From contig CAZIJU010000102.1 of the NCBI GenBank assembly GCA_964539745.1, positions 1-12,974 on the forward strand: a stretch of DNA of 12,974 bases. The letters are read 5' to 3'. This document shows, piece by piece, positions 1-7,800 of the stretch (within the stretch, counting starts at the first letter, position 1; every line of letters begins with the position of its first letter). The notes under the pieces are model-generated. The model was not told where the DNA came from, ran no database searches, and saw only the letters and a program-made list of their open reading frames with translations. The translations under genes and the position numbers were made by a program. This DNA is from DSNY01 sp964539745. GTDB taxonomy: Bacteria; Pseudomonadota; Gammaproteobacteria; Burkholderiales; Burkholderiaceae_F.

Positions 1-654
1 CCGGCGACGCTGACGGTGATGGTCCCCATCCTGATTCTGGAAGTCGTGCTCGCAATCCCGTTTGCGCTGCTGGTCGCCTATATGCGCGGCTCGCTGCTCG
101 ATCGTTCGATCATGGTCCTGACGACGGTTGCGCTGTCGATCTCGTTTCTCGTGTACATCATCGTCGGGCAGTACGTATTCGGCTTCCTGCTCGGGTGGTT
201 CCCCGTGCAAGGCTGGAGCGACAGCTTTTGGAAGAACCTGACCCTGTACACGCCGCTGCCGGTGATTCTTGCCGTGCTGGTCAGCCTGGCGCCGCAGACG
301 CGGCTCTACCGCAGTTTCTTCCTGGACGAGATCGGTCAGGACTACGTGCGCACCGCGCGCGCCAAAGGGGCGGGCGAAACGTCGATTCTGCTCAAGCACG
401 TGCTGCGCAACGCGATGATCCCGATTCTTACCAACGTCGCGGTGGGGCTGCCGGGAATCTTCGTCGGATCCTTTCTGATCGAGGTGTTCTTCTCGATTCC
501 TGGCCTGGGGCGCGAGGTTTATCTCGCCGTCAACCGCAGCGACTACCCGGTGATCCAGGCGGTCACCGTCTATCTCGCGTTCCTGACGATGGTGATCAAC
601 CTGCTCGCCGACCTGCTGTACCGGGTCGTCGATCCGCGCGTGGTGCTCAAATGA
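1..654 (+). CDS. Peptide-type ABC transporter permease, DppB/OppB-like (5' truncated)
   Basis: The reading frame is open from the first base, so the N-terminal part lies outside the window; 217 residues are visible, against roughly 300-360 for complete family members. It is an inner-membrane permease half of an ATP-driven importer of peptides or similar solutes. Several hydrophobic membrane segments are visible (about residues 4-27, 38-62, 85-98, 140-165 and 186-206 of the visible part). The cytoplasmic coupling loop, YVRTARAKGAG followed by HVLRNAM at about 115-139, is the EAA motif that docks on the ATPase. The protein ends DPRVVLK, a typical family C-terminus. Its stop overlaps the next start by 4 bp, which implies translational coupling with the DppC-like partner. 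Substrate cannot be told from the sequence, and no binding-protein gene is in view; it may lie upstream. Confidence 0.9.
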   Translation, partial: PATLTVMVPILILEVVLAIPFALLVAYMRGSLLDRSIMVLTTVALSISFLVYIIVGQYVFGFLLGWFPVQGWSDSFWKNLTLYTPLPVILAVLVSLAPQTRLYRSFFLDEIGQDYVRTARAKGAGETSILLKHVLRNAMIPILTNVAVGLPGIFVGSFLIEVFFSIPGLGREVYLAVNRSDYPVIQAVTVYLAFLTMVINLLADLLYRVVDPRVVLK

Positions 655-1691
655 GCGCGCCCGCCGCACCGTATGTCGAAGCGATGCCGGGCCGCTCGTC
701 CGGCGTCTGGATCGCCGCGGGCAGGCGGCTGGCGCGGGACCGCGTCGGCATGGTATCGGCTGCGATCGTCGCCGCGTTCATCGTGCTGATCCTGTTCGCC
801 GCGGCGGGGCTGGTCGCGCGCGACTGGCAGCGCGAAGTCGGCGTGCCGTACGCGCCGCCGACCTTTCTGGGGCCGGCGCCGCCGGAAGCTGCGGCGATCG
901 TCGAAACGCCAAAGGGGCCGCCGGTCGACCTGTCCGACGTCGATCCGCTCGCGCCGCGCTACAAGGAGTGGGCCGAGCGCGCGGCGAAGTTCCAGTCGGT
1001 GGAGACCGTCAAGTCCGACACCTTGCCGTTCGGCGGAGACCGGCTCGGCCGCGACGTGCTCGCGAAGGCCATCAAGGGCGCCGAGATCTCGATCTTCGTC
1101 GGGCTCGCCGCAGCCGTGCTCGCGACCCTGATCGGAACGCTGCTCGGCGCCTTCGGCGGCTACTTCGGAGGACGGATCGGCGACTTCCTCGAGTGGGTCT
1201 ACAACGTCTTCACGTCGATCCCGGGCATCCTGCTGATCTTCGCGTTCGCGGCGGTGTTCGGCCGCGGCATCGACACGGTGATCCTGATCCTTGGGCTCGC
1301 CGGCTGGACCGGCATCTACCGGCTCGTCCGCGCCGAATACATCAAGCATCGCAACCGCGAGTACGTGCGCGCGGCCGAGGCGATCGGCGCGAGCCACTCG
1401 GCGCGGATGTTCGTGCATATCCTGCCGAACGTCAGCCACGTCATCCTCGTGCAGCTTTCGCTGCACGTCGTGTATTTCATCAAGGCCGAGGTGATCCTGT
1501 CCTTCCTCGGGCTCGGCGTTCCGGTCGACATGGTGTCGTGGGGAACGATGCTCGCCGAGGCCAACGTCGAACTCGTGCTTGGCAAGTGGTGGCAACTGGC
1601 CGCCGCGACCGCGTTCATGGCGACTTTCGTCACCGCATTTTCGCTGCTGACCGACGCGTTGCGCGACGCGCTCGACCCGAAGCTCCGATGA
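651..1691 (+). CDS. Peptide-type ABC transporter permease, DppC/OppC-like
   Basis: This is the second inner-membrane permease of the importer, 346 residues. The ATG at 651 overlaps the stop of the upstream permease (ATGA) and is followed by an N-terminal cytoplasmic tail and a first membrane segment at about 35-56. A long periplasmic region of about 75 residues (58-130), rich in Pro and Ala, then leads to the family motif GGDRLGRDVL (128-137). Further membrane segments follow at about 148-170, 188-220, 262-290 and 315-333. The EAA coupling loop is at about 237-260 (EYVRAAEAIGAS, then HILPN). The C-terminus DALDPKLR is typical. E. coli YejE is similar in length, but the sequence is closer to a general dipeptide/oligopeptide DppC type, so I give no symbol. 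The stop overlaps the next start by 4 bp. Confidence 0.92.
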   Translation: MSAPAAPYVEAMPGRSSGVWIAAGRRLARDRVGMVSAAIVAAFIVLILFAAAGLVARDWQREVGVPYAPPTFLGPAPPEAAAIVETPKGPPVDLSDVDPLAPRYKEWAERAAKFQSVETVKSDTLPFGGDRLGRDVLAKAIKGAEISIFVGLAAAVLATLIGTLLGAFGGYFGGRIGDFLEWVYNVFTSIPGILLIFAFAAVFGRGIDTVILILGLAGWTGIYRLVRAEYIKHRNREYVRAAEAIGASHSARMFVHILPNVSHVILVQLSLHVVYFIKAEVILSFLGLGVPVDMVSWGTMLAEANVELVLGKWWQLAAATAFMATFVTAFSLLTDALRDALDPKLR

Positions 1692-3436
1692 CGTCGACGA
1701 ACCTGGTTTCGGTGCGTGATCTCGCCGTGTCGTTCCGGCTGGGAAAGCATCACGTCGTCGAAGCCGTGCGCGGCGTGAGCTTCGACGTGCCGGAGAATGC
1801 GACCGTCGCGCTCGTCGGCGAATCGGGCAGCGGCAAGAGCGTATCGGCAATGTCGATCATGCGCCTGTTGCCCGACAACGCGATCGTCGCAGCCGCCAGT
1901 CGCGTCGAGTTCGGCGGACGCAACCTGCTCGCCGAACCGATCGAAACCCTGCGCGCGATCCGCGGCAAGGACATCGGCGTCGTCTTCCAGGAGCCGATGA
2001 CCTCGCTGAACCCGGTGTTCACCGTCGGTGAACAGATCGCCGAAGTGCTGCGGTTGCATCTGGGCTTGACGCCGCGGCAGGCGGCCGACCGCGTCGTCGA
2101 ACTGATGGCCGAAGTCGGCATCCCCGACCCGCGCGCACGTGCCGGAAGCTATCCGCACGAGCTGTCGGGCGGCCAGCAGCAGCGCGTGATGATCGCGATG
2201 GCGATCGCCTGCCAGCCGAAGCTGCTGATCGCCGACGAGCCGACCACCGCGCTGGACGTGACCGTGCAGCGGCAGATCCTCGAACTGATCGCGCGGCTGC
2301 AGGACACGCACCGGATGAGCGTACTGTTCATCAGCCACGATCTGGGCGTGGTCGGCGAGATCGCCGACCGCGTCGTCGTGATGCGCGAAGGCATCGTGCG
2401 CGAGCGCGGGCCGGTCGCGCAGATCTTCTTGGCACCGCAGGACCCCTATACGAAGGCGCTGCTCGCGTGCCGGCCAAGGCTCGATGCGCGGCCGCGGCGG
2501 CTGCCGGTGATCGACGACTTCATGAAGTCGGACGACAGCGCGGCGGTCGTTCTGGGGCGCGCCGATGCGCAGCAGCGCGCCTCGCGCGCAGTCGACGACA
2601 AGCCGTTGATCGAGGCGCGCGGGCTGCGCAAGGAGTATCGGCTGAAGACGGGGCTGTTCGCGCGCAAGACGATCGAGGCGGTGAAGGATGCGTCGTTTTC
2701 GGTGATGCGCGGCCGCACGCTGGGTGTGGTCGGCGAATCGGGCTCGGGCAAGACGACGGTCGGCATGCTGCTGATGCGGCTCGTCGATGCGACCGCGGGC
2801 GAAGTGCTGTGGGGCGGCACGGACCTGCTGAAGCTGTCGGAGCGCGAGATGATGGCGTACCGGCGACGCATCCAGATCATCTTCCAGAATCCGTATGCGA
2901 GCCTGAACCCGCGTTTCACGATCGGGCAGATCCTCACCGAGCCGATGAAGATCCATCGCATCGGCGCGAACGACGGCGAGCGCTTCGAGCGCGCGGTGCA
3001 GCTGATCAGGCGCGTCGGTCTCCCGGCCGACAGCGTCCACAAGTACCCGCACGAGTTCTCCGGCGGGCAGCGCCAGCGCATCGCGATCGCGCGCGTGCTG
3101 ACGATGCAGCCCGAAGTGATCATCTGCGACGAGTCGGTGTCGGCGCTCGACGTGTCGGTGCAGGCCACCGTGCTGAACCTGCTGCTCGATCTGCAGGACG
3201 AATTCGGCATCAGCTATGTCTTCATCAGCCATGACCTGGCGGTGGTCAAGTACATGGCCGACGACATCGTCGTGATGAACCAGGGCGAGATCGTCGAGCG
3301 CGGCTCGAGCGAGGCGATCTACGAAGCGCCCCGCCACGAGTACACGAAGAAGCTGCTCGCGTCGATTCCGCGCGGCTACACGCCGTCCCGCGCGACGCGC
3401 GGCGTCAGGCCAGCGCCGGCGGCGACCGCCCCGTGA
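1688..3436 (+). CDS. ABC transporter ATPase with two fused nucleotide-binding domains (peptide importer type)
   Basis: This 582-residue cytoplasmic ATPase powers the two upstream permeases. Two complete ABC domains are fused head to tail, as in YejF or GsiA, in place of the separate D and F subunits of Dpp/Opp. Domain 1: Walker A GESGSGKS 44-51, Q-loop Gln101, signature LSGGQ 159-163, Walker B LLIADEP 179-185, switch His217. Domain 2: Walker A GESGSGKT 349-356, Q-loop near Gln400, signature FSGGQ 457-461, Walker B with Asp481/Glu482, switch His515. Both sites look catalytically intact. Each domain is followed by the peptide-importer C-terminal segment (DPYTKALLACRP; HEYTKKLLASIP). A linker of about 45 residues (262-306) joins them. 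The ATG at 1688 overlaps the upstream stop (ATGA). The last 32 bp overlap the 3' end of the oppositely oriented GMC gene. Confidence 0.93.
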   Translation: MTSTNLVSVRDLAVSFRLGKHHVVEAVRGVSFDVPENATVALVGESGSGKSVSAMSIMRLLPDNAIVAAASRVEFGGRNLLAEPIETLRAIRGKDIGVVFQEPMTSLNPVFTVGEQIAEVLRLHLGLTPRQAADRVVELMAEVGIPDPRARAGSYPHELSGGQQQRVMIAMAIACQPKLLIADEPTTALDVTVQRQILELIARLQDTHRMSVLFISHDLGVVGEIADRVVVMREGIVRERGPVAQIFLAPQDPYTKALLACRPRLDARPRRLPVIDDFMKSDDSAAVVLGRADAQQRASRAVDDKPLIEARGLRKEYRLKTGLFARKTIEAVKDASFSVMRGRTLGVVGESGSGKTTVGMLLMRLVDATAGEVLWGGTDLLKLSEREMMAYRRRIQIIFQNPYASLNPRFTIGQILTEPMKIHRIGANDGERFERAVQLIRRVGLPADSVHKYPHEFSGGQRQRIAIARVLTMQPEVIICDESVSALDVSVQATVLNLLLDLQDEFGISYVFISHDLAVVKYMADDIVVMNQGEIVERGSSEAIYEAPRHEYTKKLLASIPRGYTPSRATRGVRPAPAATAP

Positions 3437-5033
3437 GATCGGCGGCCAGCACGCTCGCCATGCGCGCGACGATGCCGTAGATCGACAGTTGCGGATTGGC
3501 GCCGAGCGAGGTCGGGAAGATCGAGCCATCGTGCACCGACAGATTCTCGACCTGGTAGTGTCGGCCGCGGCCGTCGACCACGCCGGCGCGTTCGCTTGCG
3601 GCCATCGCGCAGCCGCCCATCACGTGCGCGCTGACCACGCGCGCGAGCAGCGGTTTCAGCGGCAACTGCCCGATCGCCTGCTTCGCTTGCGCCCAGTTCG
3701 TCAATCCGCCCGCCAGCTCGTGGACCGGGTAGACGGTCCTGGCGCCAGCCGCGAACTGGATCTCGGCCATCGCAAGATAGGCGCGCCGCACGCCGTCCCA
3801 CAGCGGCGCGTCGAGCGGATAGTCCAGGATCGCGCGGCCGTCGGCCGCGAGTTCGACGGTTCCGCCGCGGCTTTCCGGGTGGAACCCGTCGCGCAGCAGC
3901 GCGATCAACGCATGCGCATGCGCGAACCGCTCCATCAACTCGGCATGCGCAGTGCCGAAGCCGTGCAGCGTCGTGGCGTACAGCACCGGATGCAGCGGCG
4001 GCGCCTCGAGCTTGAAACCGACCGGGCCGTCGATGCGGTCGACTTCGAGAAAGTGATCGGAGTACACCGTCTGCGGCGCGCCGGCGAAACCGTCGACCCG
4101 CTGCGGCAACAGCGCAGCGGAGATCACCGTCGGATGCAGGAAGGTGCGGCGGCCCAGCAGGCGATAAGGGTCCGGCGCGTCCGAACGCAGCAAGAGCCCC
4201 GGCGTGTTGATGGCACCCGCGGCGGCGACGAAGTGGCGCGCGTGCACCTCGAGCGTCATGCCGCTTTCGGTCAGCCCGTCCGGGCGCAGCGCCGCGCAGA
4301 CGAGCCGCGCGATCCGCGCGCCGTCGAACTCGAAGCGCAGCGCGCGCAACCGCGTATATAGGCGTGCCCCGCGGTCCAGCGCTGCGGGGATCGTCGTCAC
4401 GAGCATCGACTGCTTGGCGTTGATCGGGCAGCCGACGCCGCAGTAGCCCAGGTTTGCGCAGCCGGCGACGTTGCGACGGATCACGCCGGTCGATAGGCCG
4501 AGCTTCGTGGCGCCGCGCCGCAGCAGATCGTTGTTTTCGTTCGGAGCGACCGTCCAGCGGCGGATGCCGAGGCGGGCCTCGGCCTGCGCAAACCATGGTG
4601 CGAGCGCCGCTTCCGAGAACTCGGACAGTCCGAAGCGGGTGCGCCAGAAGTCCAGCGTCGCAGGCGGCGTGCGGAAGCTCGACGTCCAGTTGACGGTGGT
4701 CGAACCGCCGACCGCACGGCCCTGCAGGATGGTGATCGCCTTGTCCTTGGTCTTGCGCGCGGCTGAATCCCAGTACAGCTGCGGATAGGCGTCGGCTTCG
4801 CGCATGCGGAAGTCGCGCGAACTCGCCAGCGGTCCCTCCTCGATCAGCACGACGGCGAGTCCGGCCTTGGCGAGCAACTCGGCGGTGATGCCGCCACCGG
4901 CGCCGGTGCCGACGACGGCGACATCGCAGTCGATGCGCTGCGGCTCGCGCAGCGTCGATGCATCGACGACCTTCCAGCCGCGGGCGAGACCTTCGGCGAT
5001 TGGATCGACGATCCTTGACAGCGTGGTTTTCAT
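3405..5033 (-). CDS. GMC-family FAD-dependent dehydrogenase, catalytic subunit
   Basis: A flavoprotein of 542 residues that would oxidise an alcohol or sugar; the substrate is not predictable. The FAD-binding Rossmann motif GTGAGGG is at 42-48, with acidic Glu65/Glu66 at the end of strand 2. The GMC signature GGSTTVNW is at 109-116. The active-site pair near the C-terminus is His470 (in SAHVMGGC) and Asn513 (in GANPQLS). Three cysteines, 192, 198 and 202, form a C-x5-C-x3-C cluster followed by PINAKQS. This resembles the Cys cluster that holds a 3Fe-4S centre in bacterial FAD-glucose dehydrogenase, although spacing differs. There is no signal peptide; the start overlaps the stop of the Tat-signal partner by 4 bp, and by analogy with FAD-GDH the flavoprotein may be exported as a passenger of that partner. 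No ribosome-binding site precedes it, which fits coupling. No cytochrome c subunit gene is adjacent. Confidence 0.88.
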   Translation of the reverse strand: MKTTLSRIVDPIAEGLARGWKVVDASTLREPQRIDCDVAVVGTGAGGGITAELLAKAGLAVVLIEEGPLASSRDFRMREADAYPQLYWDSAARKTKDKAITILQGRAVGGSTTVNWTSSFRTPPATLDFWRTRFGLSEFSEAALAPWFAQAEARLGIRRWTVAPNENNDLLRRGATKLGLSTGVIRRNVAGCANLGYCGVGCPINAKQSMLVTTIPAALDRGARLYTRLRALRFEFDGARIARLVCAALRPDGLTESGMTLEVHARHFVAAAGAINTPGLLLRSDAPDPYRLLGRRTFLHPTVISAALLPQRVDGFAGAPQTVYSDHFLEVDRIDGPVGFKLEAPPLHPVLYATTLHGFGTAHAELMERFAHAHALIALLRDGFHPESRGGTVELAADGRAILDYPLDAPLWDGVRRAYLAMAEIQFAAGARTVYPVHELAGGLTNWAQAKQAIGQLPLKPLLARVVSAHVMGGCAMAASERAGVVDGRGRHYQVENLSVHDGSIFPTSLGANPQLSIYGIVARMASVLAADLTGRSPPALA

Positions 5034-5524
5034 AGCGTCGGCGGGCCGGGGTAGCCGATGGCGTCCCAGGTCGATTCGTCCGCGTACCACGGTCCCAGCA
5101 CGAGGTCGTGCAGCGCGTGATAGCCCGCCTGGAACAGGTCGAATGCATGCGTGCGCCAGTGCTGCAGGAAGCGCGACACCTGTTCGACGTCGGCGGTTTC
5201 CCAATCCTCGACGCCGGCAAGCCAGCGGCCAGGACGCGACGCGAGCAGCGCGAACAGCTCGCCCAGTTCGAGCCGCATCGGCGGTGGCAGGCTCGCGATC
5301 GCCGCGAGCGTGCGGCCGAGCGCGGCCTCGCGCGCCTGCGCGAGGCCGTCGGTCGGCAGCGCGCCCGCGAGCAGCGCCGGGATGACCGCGCGGAGCACGG
5401 TTCGTGCTTCGTCGCTGGTTGCGGCATCGCGTGCGGCCGGCTTCAGCCACAGCGCCGCGCCCCCTGCGGCCGCCAGCACAGCGCCGCCGATCAGGCCAAC
5501 CTTGAGAAACGTGCGTCGACGCAT
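5030..5524 (-). CDS. Tat-signal small subunit of GMC dehydrogenase (gluconate 2-dehydrogenase subunit 3-like)
   Basis: A 164-residue protein, first gene of a two-gene operon with the GMC flavoprotein. It begins MRRRTFLKVG, a good twin-arginine motif, followed by a hydrophobic Ala/Gly stretch (11-26); it is therefore likely exported folded through Tat. The rest is helical, and ends with GPWYADESTWDAIGYPGPP, an ending I associate with the gluconate 2-dehydrogenase subunit 3 family. In known relatives (glucose, fructose and sorbitol dehydrogenases) the small subunit chaperones the catalytic subunit to the periplasm. I prefer the ATG at 5524 because AAGG lies 5 nt upstream of it. An in-frame GTG at 5536 would add four residues and also has an AAGGA, but only 3 nt away. 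A TAGAAT sequence on this strand (5557-5552) could be a -10 box, without a clear -35. Confidence 0.82.
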   Translation of the reverse strand: MRRRTFLKVGLIGGAVLAAAGGAALWLKPAARDAATSDEARTVLRAVIPALLAGALPTDGLAQAREAALGRTLAAIASLPPPMRLELGELFALLASRPGRWLAGVEDWETADVEQVSRFLQHWRTHAFDLFQAGYHALHDLVLGPWYADESTWDAIGYPGPPTL

Positions 5525-5593
5525 TGTGGCCTTCACGTATCCTTCGCGGGCATTCTAGGGATCGCCGATAGAACACCGCTTCTAAACGGGCAG

Positions 5594-6277
5594 ATGGCGC
5601 GAGGATTAGAGGGCTCCGCCAAGGAGCGATTGGCCGACGCCTTGAACCGGGTCATCGCGCTGCGCCGGCGGCTCGAGGCAGACCCCGTGCTCGCGCAGCG
5701 CTGGCGTGCGGTCAAGTCGTGGCAGTCGCAGCGGCTGCAGCGCACGTATCCGGACCTGCTTGCATCGCCGCGCTACGGGCCGGCGTGCCGCTTCTTCCTC
5801 GACGAACTGTACGCGGCGAAGGACTTCAGCCAGCGCGACAACGAGGCACTGCGGGTTGTGCCCAAGCTCGCGCGCATGTTGCCTGATCGGGCGATCGAGA
5901 CGATGGCGCTCGCGGTCGAGCTCGACGAGTTGTCGGAGACGCTCGATGCGCGTGTGGCAGGCCTGATCCGCATGCCGATCGACGATGCAGCGTACGCCGA
6001 AGCCTATCGCGCCGCGGGCACGCGCTCGGAGCGCGCGCGACAGATCGAGATGATCGACCACATCGGCCGTTCGCTCGAGCGGCTGGCGCGGATCCCGTTT
6101 CTGTCCGGCATGCTTCACATGATGCGGGCGCCGGCCGAAGCTGCGGGCCTGGGGCACCTGCACCACTTTCTCGCATCGGGGTTCGACAGTTTCAAGGCGA
6201 TGGGCGGCGCGGGCGAGTTCCTGGCCACGATCCGCGAACGCGAAACCGCGCTGATGCGCCAGTGGTTCGGCAATTGA
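5594..6277 (+). CDS. FFLEE-motif protein, function unknown
   Basis: A 227-residue soluble, mostly helical protein with no signal peptide or membrane segment. It carries SPRYGPACRFFLDELY at 58-73, close to the FFLEELYGP signature for which I recall this proteobacterial family being named; here the motif reads FFLDELY, a conservative Glu-to-Asp change. The C-terminal part contains GLGHLHHFLASGFDSFKAMGG (185-205 region), His-rich and Gly-rich, also typical. No catalytic function is known to me. The ATG at 5594 gives the N-terminus usual for the family, but the upstream site is weak (CGGG). An in-frame TTG at 5629, 3 nt after AAGGAG, is a less likely alternative. The gene diverges from the Tat/GMC operon (69-bp gap) and ends 7 bp from the convergent RDD gene. 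Confidence 0.75.
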   Translation: MARGLEGSAKERLADALNRVIALRRRLEADPVLAQRWRAVKSWQSQRLQRTYPDLLASPRYGPACRFFLDELYAAKDFSQRDNEALRVVPKLARMLPDRAIETMALAVELDELSETLDARVAGLIRMPIDDAAYAEAYRAAGTRSERARQIEMIDHIGRSLERLARIPFLSGMLHMMRAPAEAAGLGHLHHFLASGFDSFKAMGGAGEFLATIRERETALMRQWFGN

Positions 6278-6284
6278 AGGGCGG

Positions 6285-6779
6285 CTACTCGCGAACGACG
6301 CGGGTGCCGAGCCAGCGGTCGTGCAGCAACTGCCGATCGCCGCTGGCAACGCCCACGGCGAGCATCGCGAAGAAGCCGAGCGCGAACGCGGCAACGTCCC
6401 AGGCGGCGTGTGTCCGGAATGCGGCCACGTAAGCGATGCCGGGTGCAAAAAGGTGCCATGCGAGCAGGTAGCGGAGCAACGCGGTGCGCCACCCGATGGG
6501 TCCACCGTCCGGCCCCACGACCCGCAGTCGCCAGGTCTTCATCGCGAGCGTTTGTCCGCCGCGGGTCCAGCACCAGACGAAATAGGCGCCGATGGCGACG
6601 AACAGCGCCGACTGCAGCCCCCAGCGCTGGTAGTCCTGCAGCGGGTACGTCCATTGCGCCAGAGCCAGCACGAGGTAGCCGACGATGAAGACGACGCCGA
6701 ACAGCAACACGGCCTCGTAAGTCATTGCCGCCAGACGCAGCGCCAACCCGGGCGATCGAGGCGTCAAGTGGGCGGACAT
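6285..6779 (-). CDS. RDD-family integral membrane protein
   Basis: A 164-residue inner-membrane protein, last gene of the reverse cluster. Membrane segments are visible at about 22-41, 56-70, 103-122 and 128-146. The core GGQTLAMKTWRLRVV (74-88) and the end LHDRWLGTRVV (152-162) are RDD-family hallmarks: the C-terminal Asp154 is present, the N-terminal Arg15 is present, but the Asp usually found in the first helix is replaced by the YEAVLLFG sequence, as I recall for betaproteobacterial members. The biochemical role is unknown; some RDD proteins elsewhere have been linked to ion transport. The start is uncertain: I take ATG 6779, but an in-frame GTG at 6821 would add 14 residues, and neither has a clear ribosome-binding site. 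The 112-bp gap to the DUF3106 gene holds nothing I can identify. Confidence 0.85.
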   Translation of the reverse strand: MSAHLTPRSPGLALRLAAMTYEAVLLFGVVFIVGYLVLALAQWTYPLQDYQRWGLQSALFVAIGAYFVWCWTRGGQTLAMKTWRLRVVGPDGGPIGWRTALLRYLLAWHLFAPGIAYVAAFRTHAAWDVAAFALGFFAMLAVGVASGDRQLLHDRWLGTRVVRE

Positions 6780-6891
6780 CGCAGGAGATGCGGGCTCGGC
6801 TCGGCTGCGGTCGCGGGTCACTTCACATGCGGCCGCCGGCAGTGCAACCGCGGCGTCCGGATCTCGCAGGCTGGACAGCCTTCGGTAACGG

Positions 6892-7374
6892 TCAGTTCGC
6901 CGGTGCCGGTTTTGCCCGCCGATCGGGCGCGGGCTTCTTCTGCACCTGCTCCTTGAGCTCCTTCTTTTTCTCGGGCGGCAGCGCCTTGTACTGCTCGACG
7001 AGCGCCTCGCGCCGATCGGCCGGCAGCTCGTACGCGCGCTGGAAGTTCTCGCGGGTCGTCCAGCGCTGCTCCGGCGTGAGCTTGATGAACTCGGCCATGC
7101 GCGCGTGCATCCGCTGTTTGCCTTCGGGGGATAGTTGGTGGTACTTCGGTGCGACTTCGAGCCACTTGCGCTTGCGGTCGCGGTCGAGTTTGTCCCACTC
7201 GGGCTGCAGCGGCGCCAGTGCTTCGCGCTGGGCCGGCGTCAGCTCGTTCCAGGTCGGGCGCGAAACGGCTACTGTCGCCGGCGGTTTGCGTGCGGCGGGG
7301 AGCTGCTGGGCGCTAGACGGCGCCACCGAAATTGCCGCGGCCAGCGCAGCCAGGAGGAAGAGCACGCGCATCAT
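6892..7374 (-). CDS. DUF3106 protein, exported, function unknown
   Basis: A 160-residue protein with a Sec-type signal peptide: MMRVLF, hydrophobic Ala-rich core 5-18, likely cut after SSAQ or SSA near residues 22-23. The mature part is charged and helical and repeats a short motif three times: LTPAQREALAPLQPEW (45-60), LSPEGKQRMHARM to LTPEQRW (81-105) and LPPEKKKELKEQ (132-143). This pattern is that of the DUF3106 family and resembles periplasmic LTXXQ/zinc-resistance-type helical proteins, which is only an analogy. The tail is Lys/Pro/Ala-rich. The gene starts 12 bp after the DUF3619 stop and belongs to the same operon. Either of two adjacent ATG codons (7374, 7371) could start it. Confidence 0.8.
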   Translation of the reverse strand: MMRVLFLLAALAAAISVAPSSAQQLPAARKPPATVAVSRPTWNELTPAQREALAPLQPEWDKLDRDRKRKWLEVAPKYHQLSPEGKQRMHARMAEFIKLTPEQRWTTRENFQRAYELPADRREALVEQYKALPPEKKKELKEQVQKKPAPDRRAKPAPAN

Positions 7375-7386
7375 CGTACTGCGCGC

Positions 7387-7800
7387 CTACAGCTGCTGCT
7401 CGTTTCTCAACAGAATGGAAAATCCCTGGTCCGCGTACGCTTCCAGCGGGGTCTCGTCCATCAGCACCGCGAAATCCAGGTCGGCGATCTCGGCGATCGC
7501 CTGCGCCCGCTGCCACTGATAGATCCCGACGAAACCGATCACGAGGGCGGCGAGCGGGGCGACGAGCCCCATCCGGTGCAGCCAGACCAAGAATCCCGAC
7601 GCGCCGCCGTTCGTCGGTACGGCGCTCGCCGCCGCGGCCTGAAGCGCCGGCACCCAGACGGCTGCCTCTTGCGTCGGTTTCTGGCGCGCGAGCGCAGCTT
7701 TACGCGCCTGCTCGAGGCGGTAGACGGTCCTGTAATCGAGCCGCTCGGCCCCTTCGTTGAGGGCCTGACGGACGCGGTATCCGAATTCGACTTCGTTCAT
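7387..7800 (-). CDS. DUF3619 protein, single-pass membrane protein, possible sigma-factor partner
   Basis: A 137-residue protein with an N-terminal cytoplasmic half, one membrane segment at about 78-96 (LVAPLAALVIGFVGIY), and a short acidic C-terminal part (IADLDFAVLMDETPLEAY) outside. The N-terminus NEVEFGYRVRQALNEGAERLDYRTVYRLEQARKAAL matches what I know of DUF3619. The start ATG 7800 overlaps the sigma factor stop by 4 bp (ATGA on this strand), preceded by GGGGA about 8-9 nt away. Gene order (sigma factor first, one-pass membrane protein translationally coupled to it) is what anti-sigma factors show, so a regulatory partner role is a reasonable guess, but no recognised anti-sigma domain is visible. 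Confidence 0.82.
   Translation of the reverse strand: MNEVEFGYRVRQALNEGAERLDYRTVYRLEQARKAALARQKPTQEAAVWVPALQAAAASAVPTNGGASGFLVWLHRMGLVAPLAALVIGFVGIYQWQRAQAIAEIADLDFAVLMDETPLEAYADQGFSILLRNEQQL

Noticed and set aside
195..1691. Long + strand frame starting at 195 read as a 498-residue protein
   Set aside because: Its first part is out of frame with the true upstream permease; the genuine gene in this frame starts at the ATG at 651.
651..1691. Assignment of the importer to YejBEF (microcin C/peptide uptake)
   Set aside because: The double ATPase resembles YejF, but the permeases look like general DppB/DppC types, so a specific name is not supported.
1316..3529. 737-codon reverse-strand open frame opposite the ABC ATPase
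   Set aside because: Antisense shadow: no family resemblance, His/Arg/Ala-rich composition, and the forward strand encodes two intact ABC domains.
6818..6960. Possible small Cys-containing protein (CPAC...HC) on the reverse strand between the DUF3106 and RDD genes
   Set aside because: It is only the tail of a shadow frame of the DUF3106 gene, with no start codon or ribosome-binding site of its own.
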